Below are positions 7,815 through 17,117 of a stretch of 64,000 bases of DNA, one piece after another. The translations under genes were made by a program, and so were the position numbers. Position 1 is the stretch's first letter. Each line of letters begins with the position of its first letter. The notes under the pieces were generated by a model that was not told the origin of the DNA, did not search any database, and saw only the letters and a list, made by a program, of their open reading frames with translations. Source of the stretch: Curtobacterium sp. MCBD17_013 (GTDB lineage Bacteria > Actinomycetota > Actinomycetes > Actinomycetales > Microbacteriaceae); NCBI RefSeq assembly GCF_003234565.1, contig NZ_QKTU01000002.1, positions 124,001 to 188,000 of the forward strand. The letters are read 5' to 3'.

Positions 7815-10190
7815 GTCGGTGGCGAGCAGGTGTCGTTCGACGAGCGCCGCGGCCCGGCGTGCTCGGGCGCTCGTGCTCGTGGCTCCGGAGGCGACGCCGG
7901 CGACCGGGAGTCCGCTCCGCTCGGCCAGGACCGCGAGCGCGTCGTCGACACGACCGAGCGCCAGGACCCGGTCGTGCACCCACTCGTGCGCGGTTCCGGG
8001 TGGCGTCGCCGCGACGGCGGCGTCGAGCGCGTCGCTCGCACGCACCCACGCGTCGTCGCCGCGTCGGATCTCCCCGCGCTGACGACCGCTGCCCACGGCG
8101 CCGGAGAGCGCGTCGATCGAGGTGGCGAGCACCCCCGCGGCGTGCGCGAGGGCCTCGACGACCGGGACGGGTGGTCGCGCGATCGGAGCGGGCCTCCCGG
8201 CGAGTTCGCGCGCGAACACGGCGACCGACTGCAGCGCCGCCCGTGTGCGCGCGTCGGTGCGGGCCGCACCACCGGACGGGAACCGCACCATGGGCTTCAT
8301 GACCGCGTCGAGCTGGTAGGTCGCGGCGTCGACGGCGCGTGACCGGCGCCGCAGGTCGAAGGTATCCGGATCCGAGGGGTCGGCGTCGCGCGGACCGTCC
8401 CCACCGACATCGACGAGACCCGCGGACAGGACGAACGAGCGCACGGCCGCGAGCTGGCGTCGCACGGCGCTCCGGACCATCCTGCCCGACGCCACCGGGA
8501 GGACGACCACGCTCACGAGGACGGCGACCGCGGCGCCGAGCAGGTTCTCGGCGAGCCGGAACGGGATCAGTGTGTCCGTGAAACTGCCGCCGTACGCGTA
8601 CACCTGGCAGAGCACGACCACGAGCGCTGTGACCCAGATCGCGTAGACGCCGCCGAAGCCGTAGGTGCCGACCGCGAGGGCGAACACCGCGATGCCGGCG
8701 GTCCACCACGGGTGGTGCGTGCCGAGCAGGTGCACGAGCACGATCCCGAGCGCGCCGCCGAGCACCGTCCCGACCCCGCGGTGGAGTGCCTTCCGCACCC
8801 GCTCGTGCGTCGAGTTCGTGCCGGCGAGGACGATCATGACGCCGATCACGCCCCAGTAGAACCGGCTGCCGTCGAGCAGGAGCGCGAGCGGCTCCACGAC
8901 CGCGACCGCGACCGCCGCCTGGATGCCGGTGCGGAGGGACGCCGAGACGTGCCACCGCCGCCAGGGGCCGGTCATGCCGTCGGCGAGTGCGTCGTCGAGG
9001 ACGGGGACCGCGCCGGACGGACGTCCGCCGACCAGGACGACCGGTGTCCGGAACGGGACCGCGTCGCCCTCACGCGGCAGCGCGGCGCGCAGTGTCCCCC
9101 AAGCGCGGGCGGCGGCGGCGAGGTCGGCGAGCTGCAGGGCGGCGCGGTGCACGACGTGCGCCAGCGTCGACCCGTCCGCCCGCGCGGACGGCGTGACCCC
9201 GAACCGGGCGAGCATCCCTTCAGCCGCCGTCGCCCCCTGCGCGCCGCCGCCGACGACGACCGTGCGGATCGCCTCCGCGACCGCGGCTCGGACGTCGTCG
9301 GGCGCCCCGCTCCCGGCGAGCGTCTCGGCGGTCCGGCCGAGTCCGTCGACGGCGAGGTGGGTGTCGAACAGCAGCCGGTGCAGCGTCTCGGCGGTCGCGC
9401 CCGTCGGTCCCGCACCCGGAGCGGCGAGCATGCCGTCGGCGGTGAGCGCGACCTCCTGGAACCGGTCGAGCCGTCGGCGCAGGCGACGGGCGGCCCGGAC
9501 CCGCTCCCGGGACGCGTCGGGTCCGACCGCGAGCAGGTCGACGGCGGCACGGAGGACGGCGGTCGCCCAGGCGAGCAGGGCACGCCGGGTCCACAGCAGG
9601 GACCGGAACGGCATGGGCCGCAGGAACACACCGCGGATCACGACGGTGACCGCGAGGGAACCGGCACCGATGAGTGCCAGACCGGCCACGCTCGCCGCTG
9701 GCAACGGGGTCAGGAGCCCGCAGAGGTACCCGGAGAACACCACCGCGGCGGCGTCGGTCGCCCACGGTCCCCAGCCCATCGCGGCGAACTGCACGAACAA
9801 CAGCACCACGATCAGCGCGAGCTCGAGCACGTGGAACCGATCGAGCGCGACGCTCGCGAACAAGGCGACGACGAACGGCACGACCACCGCACCCGTCCGC
9901 GCGGCGATGCGCCCAGCACTGACGTCGTTGATGATGAGGCAGCTGATGAAGGCGGGCATCGCCCCGATGAGCACGCCGAGGACGCCGGGCAGGCCGACCG
10001 CGGAGGCGAGGGCGAGACCGACCACCATCCCGGCGGGCACGCACAGCAGGGTCCGCAGCGCGCTCTGGGTCCGGACGAGGCCGACGTCGAGCATGAGGAC
10101 GCGGTCGACGAACCGCCGTCGGCGACCGGGACGCGCGATCCGCTCGGGTGCGAGCCGGGAGGCCCGGGATCGGTCGGTCGCGCTCGTCAC
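7809..10190 (-). CDS. FUSC-family membrane protein (aromatic-acid-efflux-like)
   Basis: A 793-residue membrane protein of two similar halves. The first hydrophobic block (residues ~45-200, with several helices such as MVVGLALASAVGLPGVLGVL) is followed by a soluble helical region (~200-400). A second hydrophobic block (~415-560) contains RFYWGVIGVMIVLAG and the conserved RVRKALHRGVGTVLGG, the fusaric acid resistance-like core. A long cytoplasmic tail ends the protein. Family members export aromatic or weak acids, but the substrate here is unknown. The GTG start is supported by AGGAGG 10 nt upstream. The gene stands alone with no outer partner, as expected in a Gram-positive. Confidence 0.87.
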   Translation of the reverse strand: MTSATDRSRASRLAPERIARPGRRRRFVDRVLMLDVGLVRTQSALRTLLCVPAGMVVGLALASAVGLPGVLGVLIGAMPAFISCLIINDVSAGRIAARTGAVVVPFVVALFASVALDRFHVLELALIVVLLFVQFAAMGWGPWATDAAAVVFSGYLCGLLTPLPAASVAGLALIGAGSLAVTVVIRGVFLRPMPFRSLLWTRRALLAWATAVLRAAVDLLAVGPDASRERVRAARRLRRRLDRFQEVALTADGMLAAPGAGPTGATAETLHRLLFDTHLAVDGLGRTAETLAGSGAPDDVRAAVAEAIRTVVVGGGAQGATAAEGMLARFGVTPSARADGSTLAHVVHRAALQLADLAAAARAWGTLRAALPREGDAVPFRTPVVLVGGRPSGAVPVLDDALADGMTGPWRRWHVSASLRTGIQAAVAVAVVEPLALLLDGSRFYWGVIGVMIVLAGTNSTHERVRKALHRGVGTVLGGALGIVLVHLLGTHHPWWTAGIAVFALAVGTYGFGGVYAIWVTALVVVLCQVYAYGGSFTDTLIPFRLAENLLGAAVAVLVSVVVLPVASGRMVRSAVRRQLAAVRSFVLSAGLVDVGGDGPRDADPSDPDTFDLRRRSRAVDAATYQLDAVMKPMVRFPSGGAARTDARTRAALQSVAVFARELAGRPAPIARPPVPVVEALAHAAGVLATSIDALSGAVGSGRQRGEIRRGDDAWVRASDALDAAVAATPPGTAHEWVHDRVLALGRVDDALAVLAERSGLPVAGVASGATSTSARARRAAALVERHLLATDR

Positions 10191-10245
10191 CCGGTGCCGC
10201 CTCCTGTCGTGGTCCCCTGGCAATGGTACCGGAGCGGAACGACCT

Positions 10246-11421
10246 TCAGTGCGGCGCCGGGACCGGCCCGAGCAGGGCCGCCGCGATCGTCCGGGCGGCG
10301 GAGTCCCGGGAGGACGGGTGGTACTGCCCCGCGCGGACGTCCCGCGCCAGCCGCGCGAGCTCCGCCCCGGCCCGGTACGCGCCCCCGCCGACGACGCGCA
10401 TGGCCTCGTCGACGACGTGAGCCGCGGTGTCGACGGAGCGCGCCTTCGTGCCGACGAGCAGCGGGAACCACCGGGGTCCGTGGTCGACGAGGTCGTCGAC
10501 GTCCCGCGTCAACGCATCGATCTGCAGGACCACCGCGTCCACCGCGCCCTGCGCGTCGGCCAACGCCCGACGGACGTCCGGATCGGACGACCGGGGCGAG
10601 CCGTCGAGCGCGGTCCGTCGCCCGACGCCCTCGACGGCGAGGGCCAGCGCCCGCTCGGCGATGCCGGCGTAGACCGCGGCGACGAGCAGTTCGAACGCCG
10701 CGAAGATCCCGAAGACCAACGGGTCGGCGGAGGGCCCGACGGGCAGCACGCGGACGATCCGGTCGGCGGGCACGTGGACGCCGTCGAGCTCGGTGGCGTC
10801 GCTCCGCGTGGCCCGCATGCCGAGCGTGTCCCAGTCCCCGAGCGCGCGGTGCCCGGGCTGCTCCCGCTCGACGAACCCGTGCACGAGCACCGGGGCGGCC
10901 GGGTCGCTGTCGTCCCGGCCGAACACGCTGAGCAGGTCCCACGCCGGCGCGAGGGACACCGTCGACTTCCGACCGGTGAACCGCCATCCCCCGGCACCGT
11001 CGGACTCGGCACGCGTCGTCGAGTCGAACAGGACCGCGTCGTTCCCCGCCTCGCTGACGCCGAAGGCGAGCAGCCGGTCGGCGGCCGCCGCGTCCGTCAC
11101 GATCTGGAGGAACGACTCGCCCCTGGCGCCCACGGCGCGGGCGGCCTGCACCCACACCTGGTGCATGCCGAGCCCCAGCGCGGTGGCCGGTGCCGCCGCG
11201 GCGAGCCGTCGTTGGATCCGCGCGGTGTCCCGGAGACCCAGCCCCGCGCCTCCCGAGCCGACCGGCACGCCCACGCGCAGGTACCCCGCGTCGCGGAGCT
11301 CGGCCAGGTCCTCCGTGCAGAACCGGCCGTCACGGTCGTACCCGGGAGCGCGGGCGGCGATGCGGGCGAGCAGGGCGTCGTCGAGCTCCCAGCCCGGACT
11401 GGACGCGGTGGTGTCGGTCAC
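10246..11421 (-). CDS. Acyl-CoA dehydrogenase-family flavoprotein
   Basis: A 391-residue member of the acyl-CoA dehydrogenase fold: an N-terminal helical domain to ~110, the beta domain with FGVSEAGNDAVLFDS and WRFTGRKSTVSLAPAWD, and a C-terminal helical domain ending in VDEAMRVVGGGAYRAG. The motif spacing also fits the flavin-dependent monooxygenases of the DszC/SfnB type. I see no convincing catalytic Glu in the usual place, so the dehydrogenase reaction itself is uncertain. The GTG start lies 7 nt after TAGTCT with no ribosome site, which suggests a leaderless message. It is divergent from the SGNH hydrolase with only 23 bp between start codons. Confidence 0.82.
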   Translation of the reverse strand: MTDTTASSPGWELDDALLARIAARAPGYDRDGRFCTEDLAELRDAGYLRVGVPVGSGGAGLGLRDTARIQRRLAAAAPATALGLGMHQVWVQAARAVGARGESFLQIVTDAAAADRLLAFGVSEAGNDAVLFDSTTRAESDGAGGWRFTGRKSTVSLAPAWDLLSVFGRDDSDPAAPVLVHGFVEREQPGHRALGDWDTLGMRATRSDATELDGVHVPADRIVRVLPVGPSADPLVFGIFAAFELLVAAVYAGIAERALALAVEGVGRRTALDGSPRSSDPDVRRALADAQGAVDAVVLQIDALTRDVDDLVDHGPRWFPLLVGTKARSVDTAAHVVDEAMRVVGGGAYRAGAELARLARDVRAGQYHPSSRDSAARTIAAALLGPVPAPH

Positions 11422-11428
11422 GAGGACG

Positions 11429-11438
11429 AGACTATTTT
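11429..11438. promoter_or_regulatory. Overlapping divergent -10 elements
   Basis: On the plus strand TATTTT (11433-11438) ends 6 nt before the GTG at 11445. On the minus strand TAGTCT (11429-11434) ends 7 nt before the GTG at 11421. The two hexamers share two base pairs, so both leaderless promoters would compete for the same DNA. This is inferred from spacing. Confidence 0.5.
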
Positions 11439-11444
11439 GTGGTC

Positions 11445-12239
11445 GTGACAGATCGGCATCCGTGGTCCAGGTACGTCGCCATCGGTGACTCGTTCACCGA
11501 GGGCATCGGGGATCCTGACCCGAGCGTCCCCGGTGGCCATCGAGGGTGGGCGGATCGCGTCGCCGAGGTGCTCGCGAACCAGACCGTCGACTTCGCGTAC
11601 GCGAACACGGCGATCCGCGGGCGGCTCCTGCAACAGATCATCGACGAACAGGCCGAACACGCGTTGGCGTTGCGGCCCGGCCTGATCACGGTCTCGGCGG
11701 GCGGCAACGACATCATCCGTCCCGGCAGCGACCCGGACGAGGTCGCCGAGCGCTTCGACGGGCTCATCCACACCCTGCGGCGGGACGGCGCGACCGTCGT
11801 CCTGTTCACCGGGCCCGACGTCGGGACCACGCCGGTGCTCGGACTCGTCCGCGGCAAGGCGGCGATCTACAACGAGCACCTGCACGCGATCGCGCTCAAG
11901 CACGGCGCACTCGTGGCCGACATGTGGGCGCTCCGCGTCCTCCGGGACCCGCGCATGTGGGCGCCCGACCGCCTCCACCACTCCCCCGTCGGGCACGCCA
12001 CCGTCGCCGCGGCCGTGCTCGACACCCTCGGGGTCGAACACGAGCTGGCGCCGTGGCAGCCGGAGCCCCTGGCGGCCCGGCCGTGGCGCGAGGCGCGGGT
12101 CGAGGACCTCGGCTGGGCGCGGGAGTACCTCGTGCCGTGGGTCGTCCGGCGGATCCGGCACACGTCCTCGGGCGACGGAGTCGAGCCGAAGCGGCCCGAA
12201 CTCCAGACGGTGCTCGAGCACCGCTCCGACACGCCCTGA
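11445..12239 (+). CDS. SGNH/GDSL-family hydrolase
   Basis: A 264-residue SGNH hydrolase. Block I is YVAIGDSFTEGIGD with the nucleophile Ser, block III is VSAGGNDIIRP with the oxyanion Asn, and block V is PDRLHHSPVGH with the catalytic Asp and His. There is no signal peptide or membrane segment, so it is probably a cytoplasmic esterase or lipase acting on a small acyl ester or carbohydrate ester. The GTG at 11445 is favoured because TATTTT precedes it by 6 nt. A GTG at 11439 would add two residues and sits 11 nt after AGGA. The C-terminal ~60 residues are charged and low in complexity. Confidence 0.9.
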   Translation: MTDRHPWSRYVAIGDSFTEGIGDPDPSVPGGHRGWADRVAEVLANQTVDFAYANTAIRGRLLQQIIDEQAEHALALRPGLITVSAGGNDIIRPGSDPDEVAERFDGLIHTLRRDGATVVLFTGPDVGTTPVLGLVRGKAAIYNEHLHAIALKHGALVADMWALRVLRDPRMWAPDRLHHSPVGHATVAAAVLDTLGVEHELAPWQPEPLAARPWREARVEDLGWAREYLVPWVVRRIRHTSSGDGVEPKRPELQTVLEHRSDTP

Positions 12240-12252
12240 CGCGCTGACGGCC

Positions 12253-13485
12253 TCAGGCCCCCTGGAACGGGTTCGTCCAGCGCCACCACAGGTCGGGCTC
12301 CGTGATGGACGCGTCGAGCTCGAGCGGCACCGTGACGGGGGCGTGGTGGTCGATCGTGAACCGCACGGTGCCCACCCGCTCGCCGCGACGGCCGAAGGTC
12401 ACCTGCTCGAGGCGAGTGCGTGCCGTCACCGTCGTCCGCCCCCAGACGAGCACCGACCGCGCCGAGGCGGCGACCGCGTCCGTCCGCGGCCGCCAGGGGG
12501 TAGCGTAGTGGGCGAACGTCTGCCCGCGGTTCGTCAGGGTCACGACGTGGAAGTTGTCCGCGACCGAGTCGAGCAGCCGCCGCACGTCGACGTCGAGCGA
12601 GTCGTGGTCCCTCCCGCCGAGCATCGCTCCCACGACCGTGACGGTGCGTCCGCCGCGCTGGTACGTCGCGGCGAACAGCAAGCACGCACCCGCCTGGTCG
12701 AGCGTCCCGGTCTTGATGCCCTCGACACCGTCCATCCCGAGCAGCTTGTTCGAGTTCTCGATCGGACCGACCGTGGGGATGGTCGTGCGCTGCGTGCCGA
12801 CGATCTGCTTCACCACGGGGTTCGCGATCGCCAGCTCGCCGAGGTGCACGAGGTCCGACGCGGTCGCGGTGTTGTGCGGGTCGAGTCCCGTCGGCTCCTC
12901 GATGGTCGTGTGGTCCAGGTCGTGCGCCGACAACCAGGCGTGGACGGCCGTGCGGTACGAGTCCATCGACCCGAACGACCACAGGGCCAGCGCCCCGGCG
13001 TAGTTGTTCGCGGACTTCATGAGCATGACCTCGAACGCCTGCCGCTCGCTCAACCGGAGACCGACCGGCATGGCCGCGACCTCGCCGTCCAGGGCGAGGT
13101 ACTGGTCGTACAGGGCGTGCTGCGCGGCCGTGAACGTGATCGTCGGCCCGTCGTCCGAGGTCGTCAGTGGGTGCGCTTGCAGCACCACGAGGGCCGTCAC
13201 CACCTTGCTGATGCTCGCGATCGAGCGTTGACCGGTGTCGCCGCTCGTCTGCAGGCTCCCGGCGAAGCCCGGGGCCTCGACCGCGGTCGCCCCGTAGCCC
13301 GGGAATGACAGCGCCGGCAGCGTCGCCGCGGGTGCGGCGTACGTCGCGCGCGAGACGGTCGCCGGCGCGAAGGGCACGACGGCCGCCGCGACCAGGTACG
13401 CGACCGCGACGAGCACCACGGCGACCACGGTGATCAGGACGGGACGCCGGACCGCGGAGCGGGGCCGGTGGACGACACGTGACAC
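12253..13485 (-). CDS. D-alanyl-D-alanine carboxypeptidase (S11 penicillin-binding protein)
   Basis: A 410-residue low-molecular-weight penicillin-binding protein. A membrane helix at residues ~16-38 anchors or exports it. The active-site motifs are SISK (91-94), SAN (158-160) and KTG (258-260), all in the expected order. A beta-rich C-terminal domain follows from ~330. It should trim the terminal D-Ala from peptidoglycan stem peptides outside the membrane. The GTG start at 13485 is the most likely, since the extra upstream in-frame residues look non-coding. TAGGCT lies 8 nt before it. It is transcribed towards the SGNH gene (convergent, 13-bp gap). Confidence 0.92.
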   Translation of the reverse strand: MSRVVHRPRSAVRRPVLITVVAVVLVAVAYLVAAAVVPFAPATVSRATYAAPAATLPALSFPGYGATAVEAPGFAGSLQTSGDTGQRSIASISKVVTALVVLQAHPLTTSDDGPTITFTAAQHALYDQYLALDGEVAAMPVGLRLSERQAFEVMLMKSANNYAGALALWSFGSMDSYRTAVHAWLSAHDLDHTTIEEPTGLDPHNTATASDLVHLGELAIANPVVKQIVGTQRTTIPTVGPIENSNKLLGMDGVEGIKTGTLDQAGACLLFAATYQRGGRTVTVVGAMLGGRDHDSLDVDVRRLLDSVADNFHVVTLTNRGQTFAHYATPWRPRTDAVAASARSVLVWGRTTVTARTRLEQVTFGRRGERVGTVRFTIDHHAPVTVPLELDASITEPDLWWRWTNPFQGA

Positions 13486-13517
13486 GGCACAGCAGCCTAG
13501 GGGTGGGCGGCGATGGA

Positions 13518-14339
13518 TCAGCTGCGCGCCGCGCGCTGGGCGTGTGCGACCGCCCACAGGCCCACGGCGCTCGCCGCCGCCACGTTGAGCGAGTCGACCC
13601 CGTGCGCCATCGGGATCCGCACCACGGTGTCGGCGGTGGCCACGGCACGCGCGCTCAGGCCGTCACCCTCGGTGCCCATGACGAGTGCGACGCGCTCGGG
13701 CACGTCCTGGACGAACGCGTCGAGTGGGACGGAGTCGTCCGTCAGGGCCATCGCGGCCAGGTGGAACCCCGCGGCCCGGAGCGCGGGCCCGGCGTCCGCC
13801 CACTCGCCGATCCGTGTCCACGGGACCTGGAGGACCGTCCCCATGCTCACGCGCACGCTGCGGCGGTAGAGGGGGTCGGCACAGCGCGGCGAGACGAGGA
13901 CGGCGTCCGCCCCGAGTCCGGCCACCGACCGGAAGACCGCACCGACGTTCGTGTGGTCGACGATGTCCTCGAGCACGACGACGAGACGCGCGTCCCGGAC
14001 GACGTCCGCCAGTGCGGGCTCGGCGGGTCGCTGCATCGCCGCGAGTGCACCGCGGTGCATGCGGAACCCGGTGAGCTCCTCGAGCAGGGCGTCGGGACCG
14101 ACGAACACCGGACCGTCGTGCTCGGCCAGCATCGGCAGGACCTTGGGCAGCCACTTCTCCTGCACGAGCACGCTCCGAGGCACGTGCCCAGCGGCGAGGG
14201 CACGCTCGATCACGGTGTTCGACTCGGCGATGTACAGCCCACCTTCCGGCTCCCGCACGCGTCGGAGCGCGACGTCGGTCAGGCGGGCGTAGTCGTCGAG
14301 TCGCGGGTCGTCGAGGGCGTCGATGCGCACCGTCTGCAC
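13518..14339 (-). CDS. TrmH/SpoU-family RNA 2'-O-methyltransferase
   Basis: A 273-residue SPOUT enzyme. The N-terminal substrate-binding domain (~1-105) is followed by the knotted methylase domain with VVVLEDIVDHTNVGAVFR (motif 1), VALVMGTEGDGLS (motif 2) and VRIPMAHGVDSLNVAAA (motif 3). These are the SAM-binding and catalytic motifs of 23S rRNA or tRNA ribose methylases. The exact target nucleotide cannot be assigned. The GTG at 14339 has GGAGG 8 nt upstream. It is divergent from the sirtuin gene, and a minus-strand TACCCT (14381-14386) is a candidate -10. Confidence 0.92.
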   Translation of the reverse strand: MQTVRIDALDDPRLDDYARLTDVALRRVREPEGGLYIAESNTVIERALAAGHVPRSVLVQEKWLPKVLPMLAEHDGPVFVGPDALLEELTGFRMHRGALAAMQRPAEPALADVVRDARLVVVLEDIVDHTNVGAVFRSVAGLGADAVLVSPRCADPLYRRSVRVSMGTVLQVPWTRIGEWADAGPALRAAGFHLAAMALTDDSVPLDAFVQDVPERVALVMGTEGDGLSARAVATADTVVRIPMAHGVDSLNVAAASAVGLWAVAHAQRAARS

Positions 14340-14397
14340 GGGATGGTCCTCCGGGAAGCGATCGGGGTCGTGGGCTGTTGAGGGTACCGTGGAGCCG

Positions 14398-15258
14398 ATG
14401 GAGCGGGTGGAGGCGGGCGACCTCGAGCGAGGCGCACCCGAGCAGGGTGACGACCTCGACCGCGTCGTCGAGACGCTGCGGGGCAAGCGCATCGCCGTGC
14501 TCTCGGGGGCCGGGATCAGCACGGACTCCGGGATCCCCGACTACCGGGGTGCGGGCCGCGTGGCGCGCACGCCGATGACGTTCCAGGAGTTCTCCGCCGA
14601 CCCGGCGAGGCGCCGGCGGTACTGGGCCGGGAGCCACCTCGGTTGGCGCACGTTCTCGTCCGCCCGGCCGAACGACGGGCACCGGGCGCTCGCCGACCTC
14701 GAGGCGGCCGGTGTCGTGAGCGGGATCGTCACGCAGAACGTCGACGGTCTCCATCTCCGCGCCGGGTCTCGCCGCGTGGTCGAGCTCCACGGGTCCATGG
14801 ACCGCGTCGTGTGCCTGCGCTGCGGGCAGGCGTTCGCACGCTCGGATCTCGCAGCGGTGCTCGACCGGGAGAACGCCTGGATCGACGAACCCGGCACGGT
14901 GACGCTCGCGCCGGACGGCGACGTCGACATCACGGGCGCCGACCGGTTCCGTGTCCCCGCGTGCTCGGTGTGCGGCGGCGTGCTCAAGCCCGACGTCGTG
15001 TTCTTCGGCGAGTTCGTGCCGGTCGAGAAGTTCCACGAGGCCGTCTCGATCGTCGCCGGCGCGGACGCGCTCCTCGTGGTCGGGTCGTCCCTCGTCGTCA
15101 ACTCGGGCGTCCGGCTGGTCGACCACGCCGTTCGTCGCCGCAAGCCCGTCGTCATCGTGAACCGGGGTGCCACGCGCAGTGACCGTCGGGCGGTGGCTAG
15201 GCTCGACGCAGGCACCACCGAGACATTGACGGCGCTGCGCCACCGACTCCTGCACTGA
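14398..15258 (+). CDS. NAD-dependent protein deacylase (class II-like sirtuin)
   Basis: A 286-residue Sir2 enzyme. NAD binding is shown by GAGISTDSGIPDYRG (from residue 37) and TQNVDGLH (112-119). The catalytic His is H131 in ELHG, and the zinc ligands are C139/C142 and C189/C192. KPDVVFFGE and VGSSLVVNSGV complete the Rossmann fold. The layout matches bacterial CobB-like and SIRT4-like deacylases that remove acyl groups from lysines using NAD. The ATG at 14398 is favoured over upstream in-frame starts. TACCGT ends 7 nt before it, so the message may be leaderless. A histidine phosphatase gene follows 52 bp downstream. Confidence 0.95.
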   Translation: MERVEAGDLERGAPEQGDDLDRVVETLRGKRIAVLSGAGISTDSGIPDYRGAGRVARTPMTFQEFSADPARRRRYWAGSHLGWRTFSSARPNDGHRALADLEAAGVVSGIVTQNVDGLHLRAGSRRVVELHGSMDRVVCLRCGQAFARSDLAAVLDRENAWIDEPGTVTLAPDGDVDITGADRFRVPACSVCGGVLKPDVVFFGEFVPVEKFHEAVSIVAGADALLVVGSSLVVNSGVRLVDHAVRRRKPVVIVNRGATRSDRRAVARLDAGTTETLTALRHRLLH

Positions 15259-15310
15259 CCGCGTCGCCGACGCCACCACGGACGGCGCATCGCCGCGGAA
15301 GGGACGAACG

Positions 15311-15952
15311 GTGACGACCCTCCTGTACCTCGTGCGGCACGGCGAGACCGACTGGAACAAGCAGCGCCGCATCCAGGGGTCGACCGACATCCCACTGAAC
15401 GAGACCGGACGCCGACAGGCAGCCGCCGCCGGTGCGTTGCTCGTCCGTCGCCGGTTCGACGCCGTGCTCGCGTCCCCGCTGTCCCGGGCGTTCGAGACGG
15501 GCGCGATCATCGCCTCCCGGCTCGGACTGCCCACTCCGTCGACGGACGACGGTCTCGTCGAGCGGTCGTACGGCGAGGCCGAGGGCCTGACGGACGTCGA
15601 GATCCGCGAACGGTTCCCGGACGGCTCGGTGCCCGGCCGCGAGTCGCGCTCGGCGTTGCTCGCCCGCGTGCTCGAGTCGCTCGGCGAGATCGCGATCCGG
15701 TTCGACGCCGGCGCGGTCGTCGTCGCGACGCACGGAGCGGTGATCCGTGCCGTGGTGAACGAGCTCGCCCCGGGTACCGCCGACTCCTTCACGACGCCGA
15801 TCCGAAACGGGTCGATCCACTCGTTCCGTTGGGACCCCGAGCGCTTCCGCGGGGAACTCGTCCGGTTCGACGACCCGATCGAGGACCAGTCCGAGGCCCC
15901 CGGGCGGTACGAGTTCGCGTACCAGAACCCGCTCGAGGCCGAGGGCGACTGA
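15311..15952 (+). CDS. Histidine phosphatase (phosphoglycerate mutase-like)
   Basis: A 213-residue branch 1 histidine phosphatase. The active site is LVRHGETDWN near the start, with the second His in VVVATHGAVIRAVV and the acidic donor in LVERSYGEAEG. Such enzymes dephosphorylate small phosphorylated metabolites through a phosphohistidine; true mutase activity is less likely because the family-specific inserts are missing. The GTG start at 15311 has GAAGGGA upstream. The gene follows the sirtuin in the same direction and may share its transcript. Confidence 0.9.
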   Translation: MTTLLYLVRHGETDWNKQRRIQGSTDIPLNETGRRQAAAAGALLVRRRFDAVLASPLSRAFETGAIIASRLGLPTPSTDDGLVERSYGEAEGLTDVEIRERFPDGSVPGRESRSALLARVLESLGEIAIRFDAGAVVVATHGAVIRAVVNELAPGTADSFTTPIRNGSIHSFRWDPERFRGELVRFDDPIEDQSEAPGRYEFAYQNPLEAEGD

Positions 15953-16025
15953 CGGCCGCCGGGCTGGCGCTCCCACCTCGGTCCGGCGGTCCTCCATGTC
16001 CGCCGAACGGGGCGACGGGCGTCGG

Positions 16026-17117
16026 TCAGGCGCGGCGGTCGGCGACGGCGCGCTCGACGGACGCGACGACGCGCTCGGCGGACGTGGTCCAGTCGAAGCG
16101 GCGGACCCGCTCGAGGGATGCCCGGTGCAGGTCGTCCCAGCGCGCCTCGACCCGTCGCACCGCGGCCGCGACCGCGGCGGGCGAGGCCGGATCGAAGTAC
16201 TCGGCGGCCGCGCCGCCGATCTCGCGGAAGATCGGGATGTCGCTCACGGCGACGGGCGTGCCCACGCCCATCGACTCGACGAGCGGGATCCCGAAGCCCT
16301 CGTCGTGCGAGGCGCTGACGAGTGCCGTCGCGGTCCGGAGCACCGCGCGGTACTCCTCGTCCGACGCTCCGTCGTGGAACACGAGCGAACCCGCGGGGGC
16401 GAGCCGCTCGAGCCGCTCCCGGTCCGCAGCTCGCACGCGCGACATGCAGTGCAGCCGCCAGTCGGCCTCCCCGGGCCCGCGGAGCAGCGGGATCGCGGAG
16501 GCGAGGGTCTCGACGTTCTTGTAGGGCATGAACGTGCCCATGTAGACGAGGTCCCGCGTCCGCAGGCCGTCCGCCGCGCGCGGCGCCACCGGGTCCGCGG
16601 CGTTGTACGCGACCGTCACGGGCCGACGCGTCAGCCGGTGGTCCCGGATGAGTCCGGCGGTCGTCTCGCTCACCGTGACGACGCCGTCGGCACCATCGAG
16701 CAGCATCCGCTGCGGCCACCACGCGAGGTGGAACGCACGCCACCCCAGCCGCAGCGGCCACGAGAACTCACGGGGCGGTGTGCGGTTGCGGTAGTAGATG
16801 AGGTCGTGCAGCGTCAGCACGAGCGCGTAGTGGCGTCCGCGGGATCCCATGGTCTGCATCGGCGAGAACACGGCGTCGAGCCCCAGCCGGTTCACCTGCC
16901 GCGCGACCAGGGGCTCCCCGGCGCTCGTCGGTGGACTGATGCGCTCCCAGGGCATCCCGTCCGGCAGCGAGTCCCGCTGTCCGTCCTCGCTCACCAGGAG
17001 CACGTAGTCGTGCCGGTCCGGCAGATGTGCCGCGACACCGGCCGTGAACCGGCTGATGCCGTCATGGTGCCCCACCCGTACGTAGCGGCAGTCGATGCCG
17101 ATGCGGAGACGGCTCAT
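16026..17117 (-). CDS. GT4-family glycosyltransferase
   Basis: A 363-residue GT-B glycosyltransferase of family 4. The acceptor-side N-terminal domain starts with LRIGIDCRYVRVGHHDGISR, the donor domain has DLVYMGTFMPYKNVETL, and the sugar-nucleotide site is SASHDEGFGIPLVESMGVG with the E-x7-E motif. It should transfer a sugar from a nucleotide donor to a cell envelope acceptor, in the cytoplasm. Its ATG overlaps the stop of the alpha/beta hydrolase as ATGA, so the two are coupled. The acceptor and donor are unknown. Confidence 0.9.
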   Translation of the reverse strand: MSRLRIGIDCRYVRVGHHDGISRFTAGVAAHLPDRHDYVLLVSEDGQRDSLPDGMPWERISPPTSAGEPLVARQVNRLGLDAVFSPMQTMGSRGRHYALVLTLHDLIYYRNRTPPREFSWPLRLGWRAFHLAWWPQRMLLDGADGVVTVSETTAGLIRDHRLTRRPVTVAYNAADPVAPRAADGLRTRDLVYMGTFMPYKNVETLASAIPLLRGPGEADWRLHCMSRVRAADRERLERLAPAGSLVFHDGASDEEYRAVLRTATALVSASHDEGFGIPLVESMGVGTPVAVSDIPIFREIGGAAAEYFDPASPAAVAAAVRRVEARWDDLHRASLERVRRFDWTTSAERVVASVERAVADRRA

